Shown one piece after another: positions 27,371 to 36,410 of a DNA stretch of 64,000 nucleotides. The notes under the pieces are model-generated. The model made no database searches. It was not told where the DNA came from and saw nothing but the letters and a program-made list of their open reading frames with translations. Within the stretch, counting starts at the first letter, position 1. Each line of letters begins with the position of its first letter. A program made the translations under genes and the position numbers. Where the stretch lies: NCBI GenBank assembly GCA_045654205.1, contig JAZOMZ010000002.1, forward strand, positions 183,157-247,156. Direction: 5' to 3'. Source of the DNA: Enterocola sp045654205. GTDB taxonomy: Bacteria; Bacteroidota; Bacteroidia; Bacteroidales; Paludibacteraceae.

Positions 27371-28254
27371 TTCAATAATTTTTTAAATTCAACAGGAAGT
27401 GGGGCTTCAAATTGGTGATGTTTTTTTGTTACAGGATGCACAAAATGTAGCATTCCTGCATGAAGACATACACGACCTGCTGTTTTGTATGTACTTCCAT
27501 ATTTTTTATCACCCACAATTGGACAACCAACACTTTTTAGTTGGACACGAATTTGATTCTTACGTCCAGTCTCTAATGAAAGTTTTAGTAAAGTATATGG
27601 ATGTTTTTCTTGCAGAACTTCATATTCTAGTTCTGCATAGTCGCCACCATTATCCTTTTCGCTTGCGTGCATAATAAGCGACTTGTCTTCTGTAAGATAT
27701 GATTTAATCACACCTTTTTTATCTGGCATTGTGCCTGTTACAACAGCCCAATAACTTCTCTCTGGCACCATTTTAGTCCAGTTTTTTTGAAGAGTTTCTT
27801 GTACTTCTTGGCTTTTTGCAAAAATCAATAGACCAGAAGTCTCTCTGTCTAAACGATGAACCACATAAATACGTTTGTCACGTCCATAAGACTTCATGTA
27901 TTTATTAAGCACGTGATATACGGTGTTGATTTTATCTTTTTCTGTACCTACAGTAAGGAATCCTTCTTTCTTATACACCACCATTATATCATCATCTTCG
28001 TGAACCACATGCATGTGTGAGTGTATAAGTTTTTTCTTCTTTAGCATAGTTTTAGAAGAACGAATTTCAAGTTTATCGCCTTTTTTTAGCATAAACTCTC
28101 TGTCTGTAAGCATTTTAGTCCCATTTAGCCAAATTTGGCCATGAACAATAAGCGAACGAAGCGAAGTTCTGCTATGATCGCTAAGTTTTTTTGTAAGATA
28201 CTCCATTAGCGGAGCATTCTCAGTCACCGAAATTGTATATTGTTTATTTTGCAT
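27367..28254 (-). CDS. RluA-family pseudouridine synthase
   Basis: This 295-aa protein has an N-terminal S4 RNA-binding domain (TSLRSLIVHGQIWLNGTKM...) and a RluA/RluD catalytic domain with the active-site motif VVHRLDRETSGLL (catalytic Asp in HRLDRETSG) and GRKNQIRVQL. It isomerises uridine to pseudouridine in rRNA or tRNA; the exact site is not readable. It is the first gene of the unit with the MORN and xseA genes. Confidence 0.92.
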   Translation of the reverse strand: MQNKQYTISVTENAPLMEYLTKKLSDHSRTSLRSLIVHGQIWLNGTKMLTDREFMLKKGDKLEIRSSKTMLKKKKLIHSHMHVVHEDDDIMVVYKKEGFLTVGTEKDKINTVYHVLNKYMKSYGRDKRIYVVHRLDRETSGLLIFAKSQEVQETLQKNWTKMVPERSYWAVVTGTMPDKKGVIKSYLTEDKSLIMHASEKDNGGDYAELEYEVLQEKHPYTLLKLSLETGRKNQIRVQLKSVGCPIVGDKKYGSTYKTAGRVCLHAGMLHFVHPVTKKHHQFEAPLPVEFKKLLK

Positions 28255-28281
28255 AGTCGTGATAAAAACAAATTATCTCAA

Positions 28282-28313
28282 TTTGCAAAGATAAGAAAAT
28301 CTTTATACTTTTG
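28282..28313. promoter_or_regulatory. Overlapping divergent promoters for rluA-like (minus) and kinase (plus)
   Basis: On the plus strand, TTTG (28282-28285), a 20-nt spacer and TACTTTTG (28306-28313) form a full promoter that ends 6 nt before the kinase ATG, so that mRNA is probably leaderless. On the minus strand, TATCTTTG (28286-28293) abuts the plus-strand -33 box. The two polymerases would compete for the same DNA. Confidence 0.6.
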
Positions 28314-28319
28314 CAGTAT

Positions 28320-29368
28320 ATGAGTGCAGATTATTCTTCTTCATCAGGTTTTATGGAGCCAGGCTCATTTTCAAAAGACTGGACTGGCGTTTCGTGCTTT
28401 CAAGTGCGCTCACGCAATGCGCTTTATGTGGGCACACGTTACGGCAGACGTTTTATCATTAAATCGATAAAAAAAGAGTTTCGCACATACACAGAATATC
28501 AAATTCTGCACGAAAAGGAATTTAGACTAGGTATTTCGCTGGCGCATCCAAATATTGCCACAACCTACTCTATGGAAGAAGTAGCAGATTTGGGGCTTTG
28601 CATTGTGCAAGAATATGTAGAAGGCACCACATTGGGAGCGTGGCTTGAGCAAAATCCATCGTTAGAGCTTCGCAAAGAGCATTTTTGCAACTTCTTGATG
28701 CACTTAAATATATACACAGCCAACAACTTGTTCACCACGACCTTAAGCTAAGCAACATAATGGTTACTAGCAATGGGAACAATGTAAAACTCATAGATTT
28801 TGGCCTATCAAACACCGACGATGCCGTTACAGCGGTGTCTAACGACCCAAAAGAAGATATAAGGAAGTTGGGCGAGATTATTGTTTCGCTGTTTGGAAAC
28901 AAATATTCACGCATTGCCAGCAAGTGCCTGCGTGGCGAGTTTGCAAATATTGAGACTGTAGAAAAAGCATTTGGTGCACAAAATAGCAGGCTAAAAATAG
29001 TTATCATTGGTCTTGTGGCGTGTTTACTAATTGGTTTGGCAGCTGAGCCACATTTAAAAGTGGCGTACAATGATTACAAGCAAGCTGAGTACAAACAAGA
29101 AGCCACCGAGGTGCTAGACTCTGCCTACAAAGTAGCATGCGAAAAACTAGAAAAGTTCCCATACAAAGAACTTGCCTTTCATACAAAAAAAGACTACGTA
29201 AACTATTACACAAGCCTTGCTGCCAAACTACCAAAAGACAAATACGCGCCCTACTACGATGTGCACAGCGCACACATAGCCCACATAGATTCCATTGCGA
29301 AAACCCTACCCTCTATCCCTGCGGAAAACTCCTTTGAGTTATTCCTAGAGTGGGCAGAGTATAAATAA
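28320..29368 (+). pseudogene. Serine/threonine protein kinase with transmembrane helix, broken by a -1 frameshift
   Basis: The first frame (28320-28751) carries the N-lobe (TRYGRRFIIKSIKK with the ATP-lysine; IVQEYVEGTTLGAWL hinge). At the T5 run 28682-28686 the reading continues in the -1 frame with LQLLDALKYIHSQQLVHHDLKLSNIM (catalytic loop HHDLKLSN) and LIDFGLSN (DFG), then a membrane helix (VIIGLVACLLIGLAA) and an extracytoplasmic tail to 29368. One missing T restores a full kinase of about 350 aa. It could be a real pseudogene, a phase-variable homopolymer, programmed slippage, or a sequencing/assembly error. All catalytic motifs are intact on either side. Confidence 0.75.
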
Positions 29369-29374
29369 TTAACT

Positions 29375-29443
29375 TTCAAAGCCAAGCAAGCTTGGCTTTG
29401 AAGAATTAAAAAATTATAAAATCTCAATTCAAATTGAGATTTT
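29375..29443 (+). terminator. Two stem-loops downstream of the kinase gene
   Basis: TTCAAAGCCAAG/CTTGGCTTTGAA (29375-29386/29391-29402) and AAAATCTCAATT/AATTGAGATTTT (29418-29429/29432-29443). Both are perfect, and the second ends in T's. Confidence 0.6.
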
Positions 29444-29527
29444 GCTCTCGCTTGCACAAGAATTCCTAACTTTTTCTTATATTTGCCTAACACAAAATTA
29501 TTAACCCTATTAAACGCGGAGGTTATT

Positions 29528-29785
29528 ATGAACATGAAAGATTTTTTAATATTCGTAGGCGGAGTGGCAGTAGGTGCTACAGTGGCACTACTATTAGCTC
29601 CAACATCTGGAGCCGAACTACGTGCAAAAATTATAGAATTATTAAAAGCAAAAGGCATTAACAAAGACAAAATAGATGATCTTCTAGGCAAAATCACAGA
29701 CAAAGTAAAATCTATAACTAGTACAGATGACCTAGAAATTATAGTAGATGAAGTATTAGCAGAAGACACGACATCAGAAAAATAA
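29528..29785 (+). CDS. YtxH-domain protein
   Basis: This 85-aa protein starts at the ATG at 29528, behind GGAGG (29519-29523), an unusually canonical Shine-Dalgarno for this genome. The N-terminal helix with a Gly-rich face (FLIFVGGVAVGATVALLLAPTSGAELRAK) is the YtxH signature, and the rest is amphipathic. YtxH proteins are small stress-related membrane proteins of unknown mechanism. It is first in a three-gene unit with a holin-like protein and a small basic protein. Confidence 0.85.
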   Translation: MNMKDFLIFVGGVAVGATVALLLAPTSGAELRAKIIELLKAKGINKDKIDDLLGKITDKVKSITSTDDLEIIVDEVLAEDTTSEK

Positions 29786-29789
29786 ACAT

Positions 29790-30161
29790 ATGGAAAACGA
29801 TTATAAAAAAGTCTTAAATGAGGTAAAATCATACGCCACAATGCGTTATGATTTATTTAGACTGGAGTTGTTAGAAAAATTATCCAAAATAATATCTCTA
29901 CTACTCCTTGTCATTGTCTGCATATTAATCGCTATTATTATTTTTACTTATCTGTCAGTATTACTATTATTATGGCTAGAAGAAATATTCTGTAGCATGA
30001 CTCCAGGTATTTGCATTGTAGCAGGAATATATGCCATTATACTAGGAGCAATGATAATATTTAAAAAGAAATTGTTCCTAAACCCTATCATTTCTTCGTT
30101 GAGCAAAATTATCTTCTCCGACAAAGAGAATAACACAGAAGTTGAACCTACAAATCTATAG
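29790..30161 (+). CDS. Phage-holin-family (DUF1469-like) membrane protein
   Basis: This 123-aa protein has an N-terminal amphipathic helix (YATMRYDLFRLELLEKLSKI), then two hydrophobic hairpin helices (LLLLVIVCILIAIIIFTYLSVLLLL; ICIVAGIYAIILGAMIIF) and a charged tail, the layout of Holin-X/DUF1469 proteins. Despite the family name it is chromosomal and often found beside YtxH genes. It follows that gene by 4 nt. Confidence 0.75.
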   Translation: MENDYKKVLNEVKSYATMRYDLFRLELLEKLSKIISLLLLVIVCILIAIIIFTYLSVLLLLWLEEIFCSMTPGICIVAGIYAIILGAMIIFKKKLFLNPIISSLSKIIFSDKENNTEVEPTNL

Positions 30162-30163
30162 CC

Positions 30164-30418
30164 ATGAGATATTCACAAATTAAAAGTATAGAAGCAGTCA
30201 TGGCTGAAAAGAAACTTTTAAAGTCTAAGATTGCAAAAAAAGAAGAATATTTTTCTTCTATATACAACAATACTAAAGCTGTCTTCAAAGGCATAGGAAA
30301 TTGTTATAACATTGCTAAAGCAATTATATTAAGAAGGAAAAAGTTATCCGATTATTTCAGCAAATTCTCTTTAGGAGTTAGTATAGCGAAATACGTTGTA
30401 AATATGTTTAAACATTAA
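30164..30418 (+). CDS. Small basic protein of unknown function in the YtxH/holin unit
   Basis: This 84-aa, Lys-rich protein (about pI 10 by composition) is helical and starts 2 nt after the holin-like gene. I do not recognise a family. The position third after YtxH and a holin-like protein suggests a membrane-associated partner. Confidence 0.6.
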   Translation: MRYSQIKSIEAVMAEKKLLKSKIAKKEEYFSSIYNNTKAVFKGIGNCYNIAKAIILRRKKLSDYFSKFSLGVSIAKYVVNMFKH

Positions 30419-30441
30419 AAAAACGTTTGCAATTTTTAATC

Positions 30442-30480
30442 AAAAAGGCGATTTTTACTATAAAAAGTCGTCTTTTTTTT
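30442..30480 (+). terminator. Terminator of the YtxH unit
   Basis: AAAGGCGATTTTT pairs with AAAAAGTCGTCTTT (G-U tolerant) and is followed by a T8 run. Confidence 0.75.
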
Positions 30481-30490
30481 ATTTTTTTTA

Positions 30491-30498
30491 TATCTTTG
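30491..30498 (+). promoter_or_regulatory. -7 element (TATCTTTG) of T9SS module 2
   Basis: A perfect TAnnTTTG match, 28 nt upstream of the CHU_C gene's ATG at 30527 and immediately after the preceding terminator. Confidence 0.55.
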
Positions 30499-30526
30499 TG
30501 GAAACCTATAAACAAATACTTTGTCT

Positions 30527-33500
30527 ATGACAACAAAATTTACACATTTACGCAGTTTATTTCTATTATTTTCCTTCTGCATAAGTTCTTTAATTTATGC
30601 ACAATCTAGCGAGCCAGAGCCACCAGCACTACAAATTACAAAAATAACAACTACAGCGAGCGTATGCGACAATGGTAGCATCACAATAAAGGTAACTGGC
30701 GGTTATACCCCATACAATTATAGTATAGACATCTTTGCTAGCCAACAAAGTAGCAATGTGTTCAACAACCTTAAACCAGGTACATATGATGTTGGAGTAA
30801 AAGATGTTAGAAATAATCTAGTTTATACTTCTGTAGTAATACCAGATAACAAACTACAATTACTTCAAAACGTAAGTACAACAAACACTTCATGCTACGA
30901 TGCAACTGACGGTACTGCAAAAATCAAAGTAAAAGGAGGTGAATTTATAAGCGAGAGCACTCCTTATATTATCACACTTACAAAAGACAATGCGCCATAT
31001 ACAGATGCAAACATCCAATATACCGTAGATACAAACACTGCAGAAGTAAACATTGACTTTACCAACCTTGCAGGTGGAGTATATGTTGGCACAATAAAAG
31101 ATGCTAATAATTGTGCTCTTACATTTGAATTTAATATTTCACGTCCAGAAAAATTGGAAATGACATTAATTAATAAAACCAATGTTTTGTGTTATAACGA
31201 CAATACAGGTTCTATTAAAATAAAAATTTCCAAAGGCACCAAACCATACACAGTTGTATCTACCGACCCAAATTTTGCAGGAAACATAACCATTTCAAAT
31301 GAAGAATGCAATATTACCAATCTACAAGCAGGCACATACGAGTTTGTAATTTCAGATGCCAATGGTTGCACACTGACCACTACTAAAACCATAGAAAATT
31401 CAGCTTCTGAATTGATTTATGAACCAAATGCCAATAATGTACTTTGTCCTGGCACTGCCACTGGTAAAATTTTTGGCACTGCACAAGGTGGAGTTTATCC
31501 ATACACATATACATTAGTAGGTGAAAATGTTAATTACAACAAAACCAACAGCACTGGCACATTTGATGATTTATACATTGGTAAATATATTGCTAGTGTA
31601 AAAGACAATAATGGTTGCACAGTAACCATTACAAACCCACTAAGAGTTAGTCAAGCAGAAGTTCTTACAGTAGATCCTCTTACCAAAAAACCTGCAGCAA
31701 CTGTTGTTTGTAAAGAAGACAAAACAGCGTCTGTAACATTCACCGTAGTAGGTAGAACAGAAGTTGTTGCTATTAGTGACACTGCAAGATATTATAGTGT
31801 AAAACTATTTGATATTACCAATCAACACGAAGTATTAGCTCCAGACTTAAAATACACAAATAAATTCCACCCTGTACTTACAAAAAACAGAGTAGAAAAA
31901 GAACCTGTATTGGACGCAGATGGCAACCCAACATACAATGACAATGGAGAACTTATCACCAAAAATGTAACATACAAAGATACATTATGGACAGAAGGTT
32001 GCCACGAACCAACCAAAGTGCAAGAAGTCTATGAAATGAGCAAAATAAATTACACTGAAGACTTAGAAGGTTTTGATTGCGACGATAAAATCACAGTTTC
32101 TGGCCTTGGTGCAGGAGCATACAAAATCCGTTTCTACAAAGGCGACTGTCAATTTGGAGAAGAAATGACATTCACCGTAGAAGTTACAGGAAGTCTTCCT
32201 ACTGCACAAATTAACAATGTACAAAGTTTCTGCGATGGCAGTGAATACACCATCTCTCCTACTATTGTTGCGAACCCTAATGTTTCTAAATACGAATGGA
32301 CATTAGATAGTTTAGTTTTAGACAATAAGAAAGATCTAACACGTGCATTTACAATAGAAGATAACAACAAAGCACTTAAACTAAGTGTTACAAACCGTTG
32401 TGGAACAACAACTTCAAATATTGTTCTAACTAAAGTAAACAAACGTCCAACTGCAGTAATAGAAACAAATACAGATATATGTCGCAATCCACAATCAGAA
32501 GTTTCTATTTCATTTGCTGGTAAAGCTCCATTTACATACCTATTACCAGATAGCACTGAAAAAATAACTTCAGAAGTACACATTAAAGAAGCAGTCAATC
32601 CTGCTAGCGACATTACATTTACATTATTATCTCTTAAAGACCAAAATTGCGAATCTATAGCAGAAGAAGATATTAATACATTAGACATAAAACAACCAGA
32701 TGTACTTTCTGTAGAACCACTAGACACTACACCTGCCGCTAAAGTTGTTTGCGACGCTGACAAAACTGCTTCTGTGTCATTTACAATAGTTGGTAGAACA
32801 GGCATTGTTGCAAGTGCTGATACTGCAACATATTATAGTGTAAAACTATTCGACATAGACAATCAACAAGAAATTATAGACCCAAACATAAAAATCACTA
32901 ATACTTTCCACCCTGTCATTACAGAAAACAGAAAAGAAAACGAACCTGTTCTTGATGCAGAAGGCAATCCTCTACTTAACGACCTAGGTGAAGTTATCAC
33001 ACAAGAAGTAACTTACAAAGATACTCTTTGGACAGAAGGTTGCTTCGAGCCAACAAAAGTAGCTGAACTTCAAGAATACAATTATAACGAAACAATGTTT
33101 GGCTTTGACTGCAACGACAAGATTACAGTTTCTGGACTTGGCGCAGGAGCATATAGCATTAGTTTCTTTAAAGGCCAATGCCAAATTGCAGAACCAATCA
33201 CATTTACTGTAGAAGTAACAGGTATTCTTCCTTCTGCTTATATCAATGAAGTTGGAAGTTTCTGTAACGAAACAGAAGTAACAATCACTCCTACAATTGA
33301 ATCTACACCTAGCGTAACAAAATATGAATGGACACTAGACGATGTTATTATTGGAGAAACAAAAGATTTAACACGTGCATTTACTCTTGAGGAAAACAAC
33401 AAAACATTAAAACTAAATATCACAAATGCTTGTGGCACAACAGTTTCAAACTCAATTCTAGTACAAGTTAATCCTCGTCCAACAGCAATCCTAGAAACAA

Positions 33501-34231
33501 CTAATGGTTATTTATGTAAAAACCAACCTACAGAAGTTTCTATTATACTAACAGGTACAGGACCATTCATATATACCCTACCAGACGGAGTAGAAAAAAC
33601 TGTAACTGATGTATATTCAAAAGAAGAAGTTATCCCTGCTAAAGATACTACTTTCACTCTAGTTTCTTTAAAAGATGAAAATTGTGAAGCATTTATTGGA
33701 ATAGACGTTAATACAGTAGAAACAAAAGTATATCCAGAGCCAGAATTTGATATGACTATCACTGTTCCACAGCCAATGATAAGTGGTAGATATGTAAAAG
33801 TAAATGCAACAGAAGGCTTTGCTGATTACACCTTATATATTAATGAAGAAGAAATTCCAGCAAAAGGACCAGAAAATATATTCTGGGCTAAACAATTCGC
33901 ATTCGGCGAGTCTAGCAACGATTTCAAACTAATTGTTATAGACAACAATGGTTGTGAATGGATACTTGAAGAAACACAAACAATAGAAACAACTATTTTC
34001 CCAAATATATTCACACCAAACGGTGATGGCGTAAACGACGTATTCCTTGCAGACTACGACTTAAAGGTTTATGACCGCCAAGGCACACTAATGTATGAAG
34101 GAACAGAAGGTTGGGACGGCACTCATAATGGAGTAGAAGCAAATGCAGGCGTGTATATTTACACATTATTTATCCCAACAGAAGATGGAAATTTAGAAGT
34201 AATTAAATCAACACTAACCCTAGAACGCTAA
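30527..34231 (+). CDS. SprB-like giant surface protein with CHU_C sorting domain
   Basis: This 1234-aa protein has a signal peptide (to IYAQ). SprB-type repeats cover about residues 40-375, e.g. VLCYNDNTGSIKIKISKGTKPYTV and VLCPGTATGKIFGTAQGG. Then comes a tandem duplication of about 345 residues (nt 31661-32701 and 32702 to about 33730), each copy beginning VLTVDPL/VLSVEPL and holding KDTLWTEGC and VSGLGAGAY. The C-terminal CHU_C domain (IFPNIFTPNGDGVNDVFLADYD, VYDRQGTLMYEGTEGWDGT, GVYIYTL) is a T9SS type B signal. In Flavobacterium, SprB is the mobile gliding adhesin; here an adhesin role is likely but gliding is not implied. The ATG at 30527 is preferred over a TTG at 30521. Confidence 0.88.
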   Translation: MTTKFTHLRSLFLLFSFCISSLIYAQSSEPEPPALQITKITTTASVCDNGSITIKVTGGYTPYNYSIDIFASQQSSNVFNNLKPGTYDVGVKDVRNNLVYTSVVIPDNKLQLLQNVSTTNTSCYDATDGTAKIKVKGGEFISESTPYIITLTKDNAPYTDANIQYTVDTNTAEVNIDFTNLAGGVYVGTIKDANNCALTFEFNISRPEKLEMTLINKTNVLCYNDNTGSIKIKISKGTKPYTVVSTDPNFAGNITISNEECNITNLQAGTYEFVISDANGCTLTTTKTIENSASELIYEPNANNVLCPGTATGKIFGTAQGGVYPYTYTLVGENVNYNKTNSTGTFDDLYIGKYIASVKDNNGCTVTITNPLRVSQAEVLTVDPLTKKPAATVVCKEDKTASVTFTVVGRTEVVAISDTARYYSVKLFDITNQHEVLAPDLKYTNKFHPVLTKNRVEKEPVLDADGNPTYNDNGELITKNVTYKDTLWTEGCHEPTKVQEVYEMSKINYTEDLEGFDCDDKITVSGLGAGAYKIRFYKGDCQFGEEMTFTVEVTGSLPTAQINNVQSFCDGSEYTISPTIVANPNVSKYEWTLDSLVLDNKKDLTRAFTIEDNNKALKLSVTNRCGTTTSNIVLTKVNKRPTAVIETNTDICRNPQSEVSISFAGKAPFTYLLPDSTEKITSEVHIKEAVNPASDITFTLLSLKDQNCESIAEEDINTLDIKQPDVLSVEPLDTTPAAKVVCDADKTASVSFTIVGRTGIVASADTATYYSVKLFDIDNQQEIIDPNIKITNTFHPVITENRKENEPVLDAEGNPLLNDLGEVITQEVTYKDTLWTEGCFEPTKVAELQEYNYNETMFGFDCNDKITVSGLGAGAYSISFFKGQCQIAEPITFTVEVTGILPSAYINEVGSFCNETEVTITPTIESTPSVTKYEWTLDDVIIGETKDLTRAFTLEENNKTLKLNITNACGTTVSNSILVQVNPRPTAILETTNGYLCKNQPTEVSIILTGTGPFIYTLPDGVEKTVTDVYSKEEVIPAKDTTFTLVSLKDENCEAFIGIDVNTVETKVYPEPEFDMTITVPQPMISGRYVKVNATEGFADYTLYINEEEIPAKGPENIFWAKQFAFGESSNDFKLIVIDNNGCEWILEETQTIETTIFPNIFTPNGDGVNDVFLADYDLKVYDRQGTLMYEGTEGWDGTHNGVEANAGVYIYTLFIPTEDGNLEVIKSTLTLER

Positions 34232-34237
34232 TATACT

Positions 34238-36397
34238 ATGAAACTAAATCGCATTTCCATAATATTCTGTCTATTAGGCTTAGCCATGCCAATGGCTGCA
34301 TCCAATCTAACAGGAAATACAGAATTCCTAAAGAGAAATTATGAAGGAGCCATAGTAGAATACAAAAAGACTATTGAAAATTCCGATAGTATCAAAACTG
34401 AAAAACAAGCATATGCACTTTATCGTATAGGCGAATGTTATTCATACCTAAATGAACCAGAAGAAGCTGTAAACTATCTAAATAATGCTATTACCTCTGG
34501 TTATAAAGAAGCAGAAGCTTATATGGTTTATGGTAAAAATCTTCAAAAACTAGGTAAATACCAATTAGCAAATGCGGCTTTTGAAGAAGTAGAAAGACTA
34601 CAACCAACAAACCCACTAGTAAAAAACCTAAAAGCATCTTGCGATTTTGCTATTCGCTATAGCTCACAAAACCCTATTTCACCAGAAGAATATATCTCTG
34701 GCATTAATACAACAGAAATGGAATATGGTATTGGGTTCTACAAATCTGGTTTAATCTACGCCTCTGCGAGCAAAGACGGCGAGCAATACAATTCACAAAT
34801 GTATTTCTCAGACTCTAGCGATGGCTTTGCAACATCTCGTTCGGTTGACAACATGGTAAAAACTAGCAAAAAACCAAATGTTGGTACATTTGCAGTAGAT
34901 ACATTAAACGACATAATGTATTATACAAAATGTATAAACAACGAAAATAATGATTGCTTTATATACTATTCTGTATTTAAAAATGACAAATGGATAAATA
35001 AAGGAGTACTTCCAATAGGCGACCGCCATACAGATGCTGCTCACCCTGCCCTTTCTGCCAATGGCAAGAGACTATATTTCACATCAAACCGCGCAGGTGG
35101 TTATGGTGGTAGCGATATTTGGTACATTGAGAAGAAACAAAACGGCAAATGGGATTACACTCCAATTAATGCAGGTGCTGTGGTCAATACAGCAGGAAAT
35201 GAAGCTTTCCCATACGTAGTGGGCAATACACTTATTTTTGCATCAGACGGTGGCGTTGGTTTTGGTGGATATGATTTATACAGTGCTATAATTGATGGTA
35301 AATCTATATCTGGAGTACAAAACCTATATCGTCCGATCAACTCATCATACGATGATATCAATATTATTGTTTCAGAGAAAAATGATGAAGCTTTCCTTAT
35401 AAGCAACAGAAAAACAGAAACCAAAGATGACGTATATAGATTTAAAGGAATCTTCTCTGCAACAATGATTTCTGGCCATGTATACGATAAGAAAACACAA
35501 GAACCACTTTCTGGTGCTCAAGTAATTCTTAATGGCATGGGCAAATCACAAACTGTTCAAACCAACGAAGAAGGTTACTACTACGCATTTGTTGAGGCTG
35601 GTGACTTCTACAAACTTATTGCAAGTAGCAGAGGTTATCTTTCTGATATTGCTATGGCAAAAACAGAAAAAACATCAATTGGTAGTTTCCCTGTAGAACA
35701 AGACTTCTATCTATCACAAGCAGCTATGTCTATTAGCGGTAGAGTTTATGATATGGAAACAAACGAACCATTTATAAACGAAGATGTAATGCTATATCAA
35801 GATGGCGTTATCATCCAACAAACCAAAACAGACATTACAGGTAGATATACATTTACCGATCTAGAAAATGGTAAAGAATATCAAGTGAAGGTAAACAAAC
35901 CAAACTTCCTATCTATTAGTAGCAAACCATTTATTTATTCAGAAAATGATATAAATAATAGTCAGTTCGACCTAGCTTCTATCCCAAGTTCTACTAGTTA
36001 TGCAACAGACGATAAACGTTACAACAAAGATGGAGCGATAGTTGGTCTAGGAAGAGAAATATTCGTATACGACATTTATTACGACTTTGATAGTGCAAAA
36101 CTACTTCCAGATTCTAAAACAGCATTGGACAGAATAGTACTTCTGCTTCAATCAAACCCTACTCTAAAACTAGAATTTGGTTCTCATACCGACTCTCGTG
36201 GTACACACGAATACAACGATAAACTATCAGAAGAACGTGCAAAATCTGTAGTTGATTATCTAGTTAATGCCGGAATTAACCGCGCTCGTTTATCATGGAG
36301 AGGTTACGGGAAACGTTACCCTCTTATCAGCAATCCTGCTACAGAAGGTGAACACAGAATAAATCGTAGAACAAGTTTTAAAATAGTTGAAAACTAA
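34238..36397 (+). CDS. PorE-like OmpA protein: TPR, PD40, two CarboxypepD domains, OmpA
   Basis: This 719-aa protein has a signal peptide, TPR repeats (about 25-140: AYALYRIGECYSYLNEPEEAV) and a PD40 propeller (about 150-400: KRLYFTSNRAGGYGGSDIWYI). Two carboxypeptidase-regulatory-like domains follow (ISGHVYDKKTQEPLSGAQVIL and ISGRVYDMETNEPFINEDVML). The C-terminal OmpA domain (about 600-719) shows YYDFDSAKLLPDSKTALDRI and GSHTDSRGTHEYNDKLSEERAKSV. The order TPR-propeller-CRD-OmpA is that of PorE of P. gingivalis, which anchors the T9SS to peptidoglycan. It lies 6 nt after the SprB-like gene and 13 nt before PorP/SprF. Confidence 0.9.
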   Translation: MKLNRISIIFCLLGLAMPMAASNLTGNTEFLKRNYEGAIVEYKKTIENSDSIKTEKQAYALYRIGECYSYLNEPEEAVNYLNNAITSGYKEAEAYMVYGKNLQKLGKYQLANAAFEEVERLQPTNPLVKNLKASCDFAIRYSSQNPISPEEYISGINTTEMEYGIGFYKSGLIYASASKDGEQYNSQMYFSDSSDGFATSRSVDNMVKTSKKPNVGTFAVDTLNDIMYYTKCINNENNDCFIYYSVFKNDKWINKGVLPIGDRHTDAAHPALSANGKRLYFTSNRAGGYGGSDIWYIEKKQNGKWDYTPINAGAVVNTAGNEAFPYVVGNTLIFASDGGVGFGGYDLYSAIIDGKSISGVQNLYRPINSSYDDINIIVSEKNDEAFLISNRKTETKDDVYRFKGIFSATMISGHVYDKKTQEPLSGAQVILNGMGKSQTVQTNEEGYYYAFVEAGDFYKLIASSRGYLSDIAMAKTEKTSIGSFPVEQDFYLSQAAMSISGRVYDMETNEPFINEDVMLYQDGVIIQQTKTDITGRYTFTDLENGKEYQVKVNKPNFLSISSKPFIYSENDINNSQFDLASIPSSTSYATDDKRYNKDGAIVGLGREIFVYDIYYDFDSAKLLPDSKTALDRIVLLLQSNPTLKLEFGSHTDSRGTHEYNDKLSEERAKSVVDYLVNAGINRARLSWRGYGKRYPLISNPATEGEHRINRRTSFKIVEN

Positions 36398-36410
36398 AAA
36401 TATATAACAA

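Noticed and set aside
29790..30161. Prophage suggested by a holin-family protein
   Set aside because: No other phage genes; the protein lies with YtxH in a typical chromosomal stress-type unit.
32149..32805. 218-codon frame antisense to the SprB-like protein
   Set aside because: Arises from codon bias on the coding strand; there is no signal or domain.
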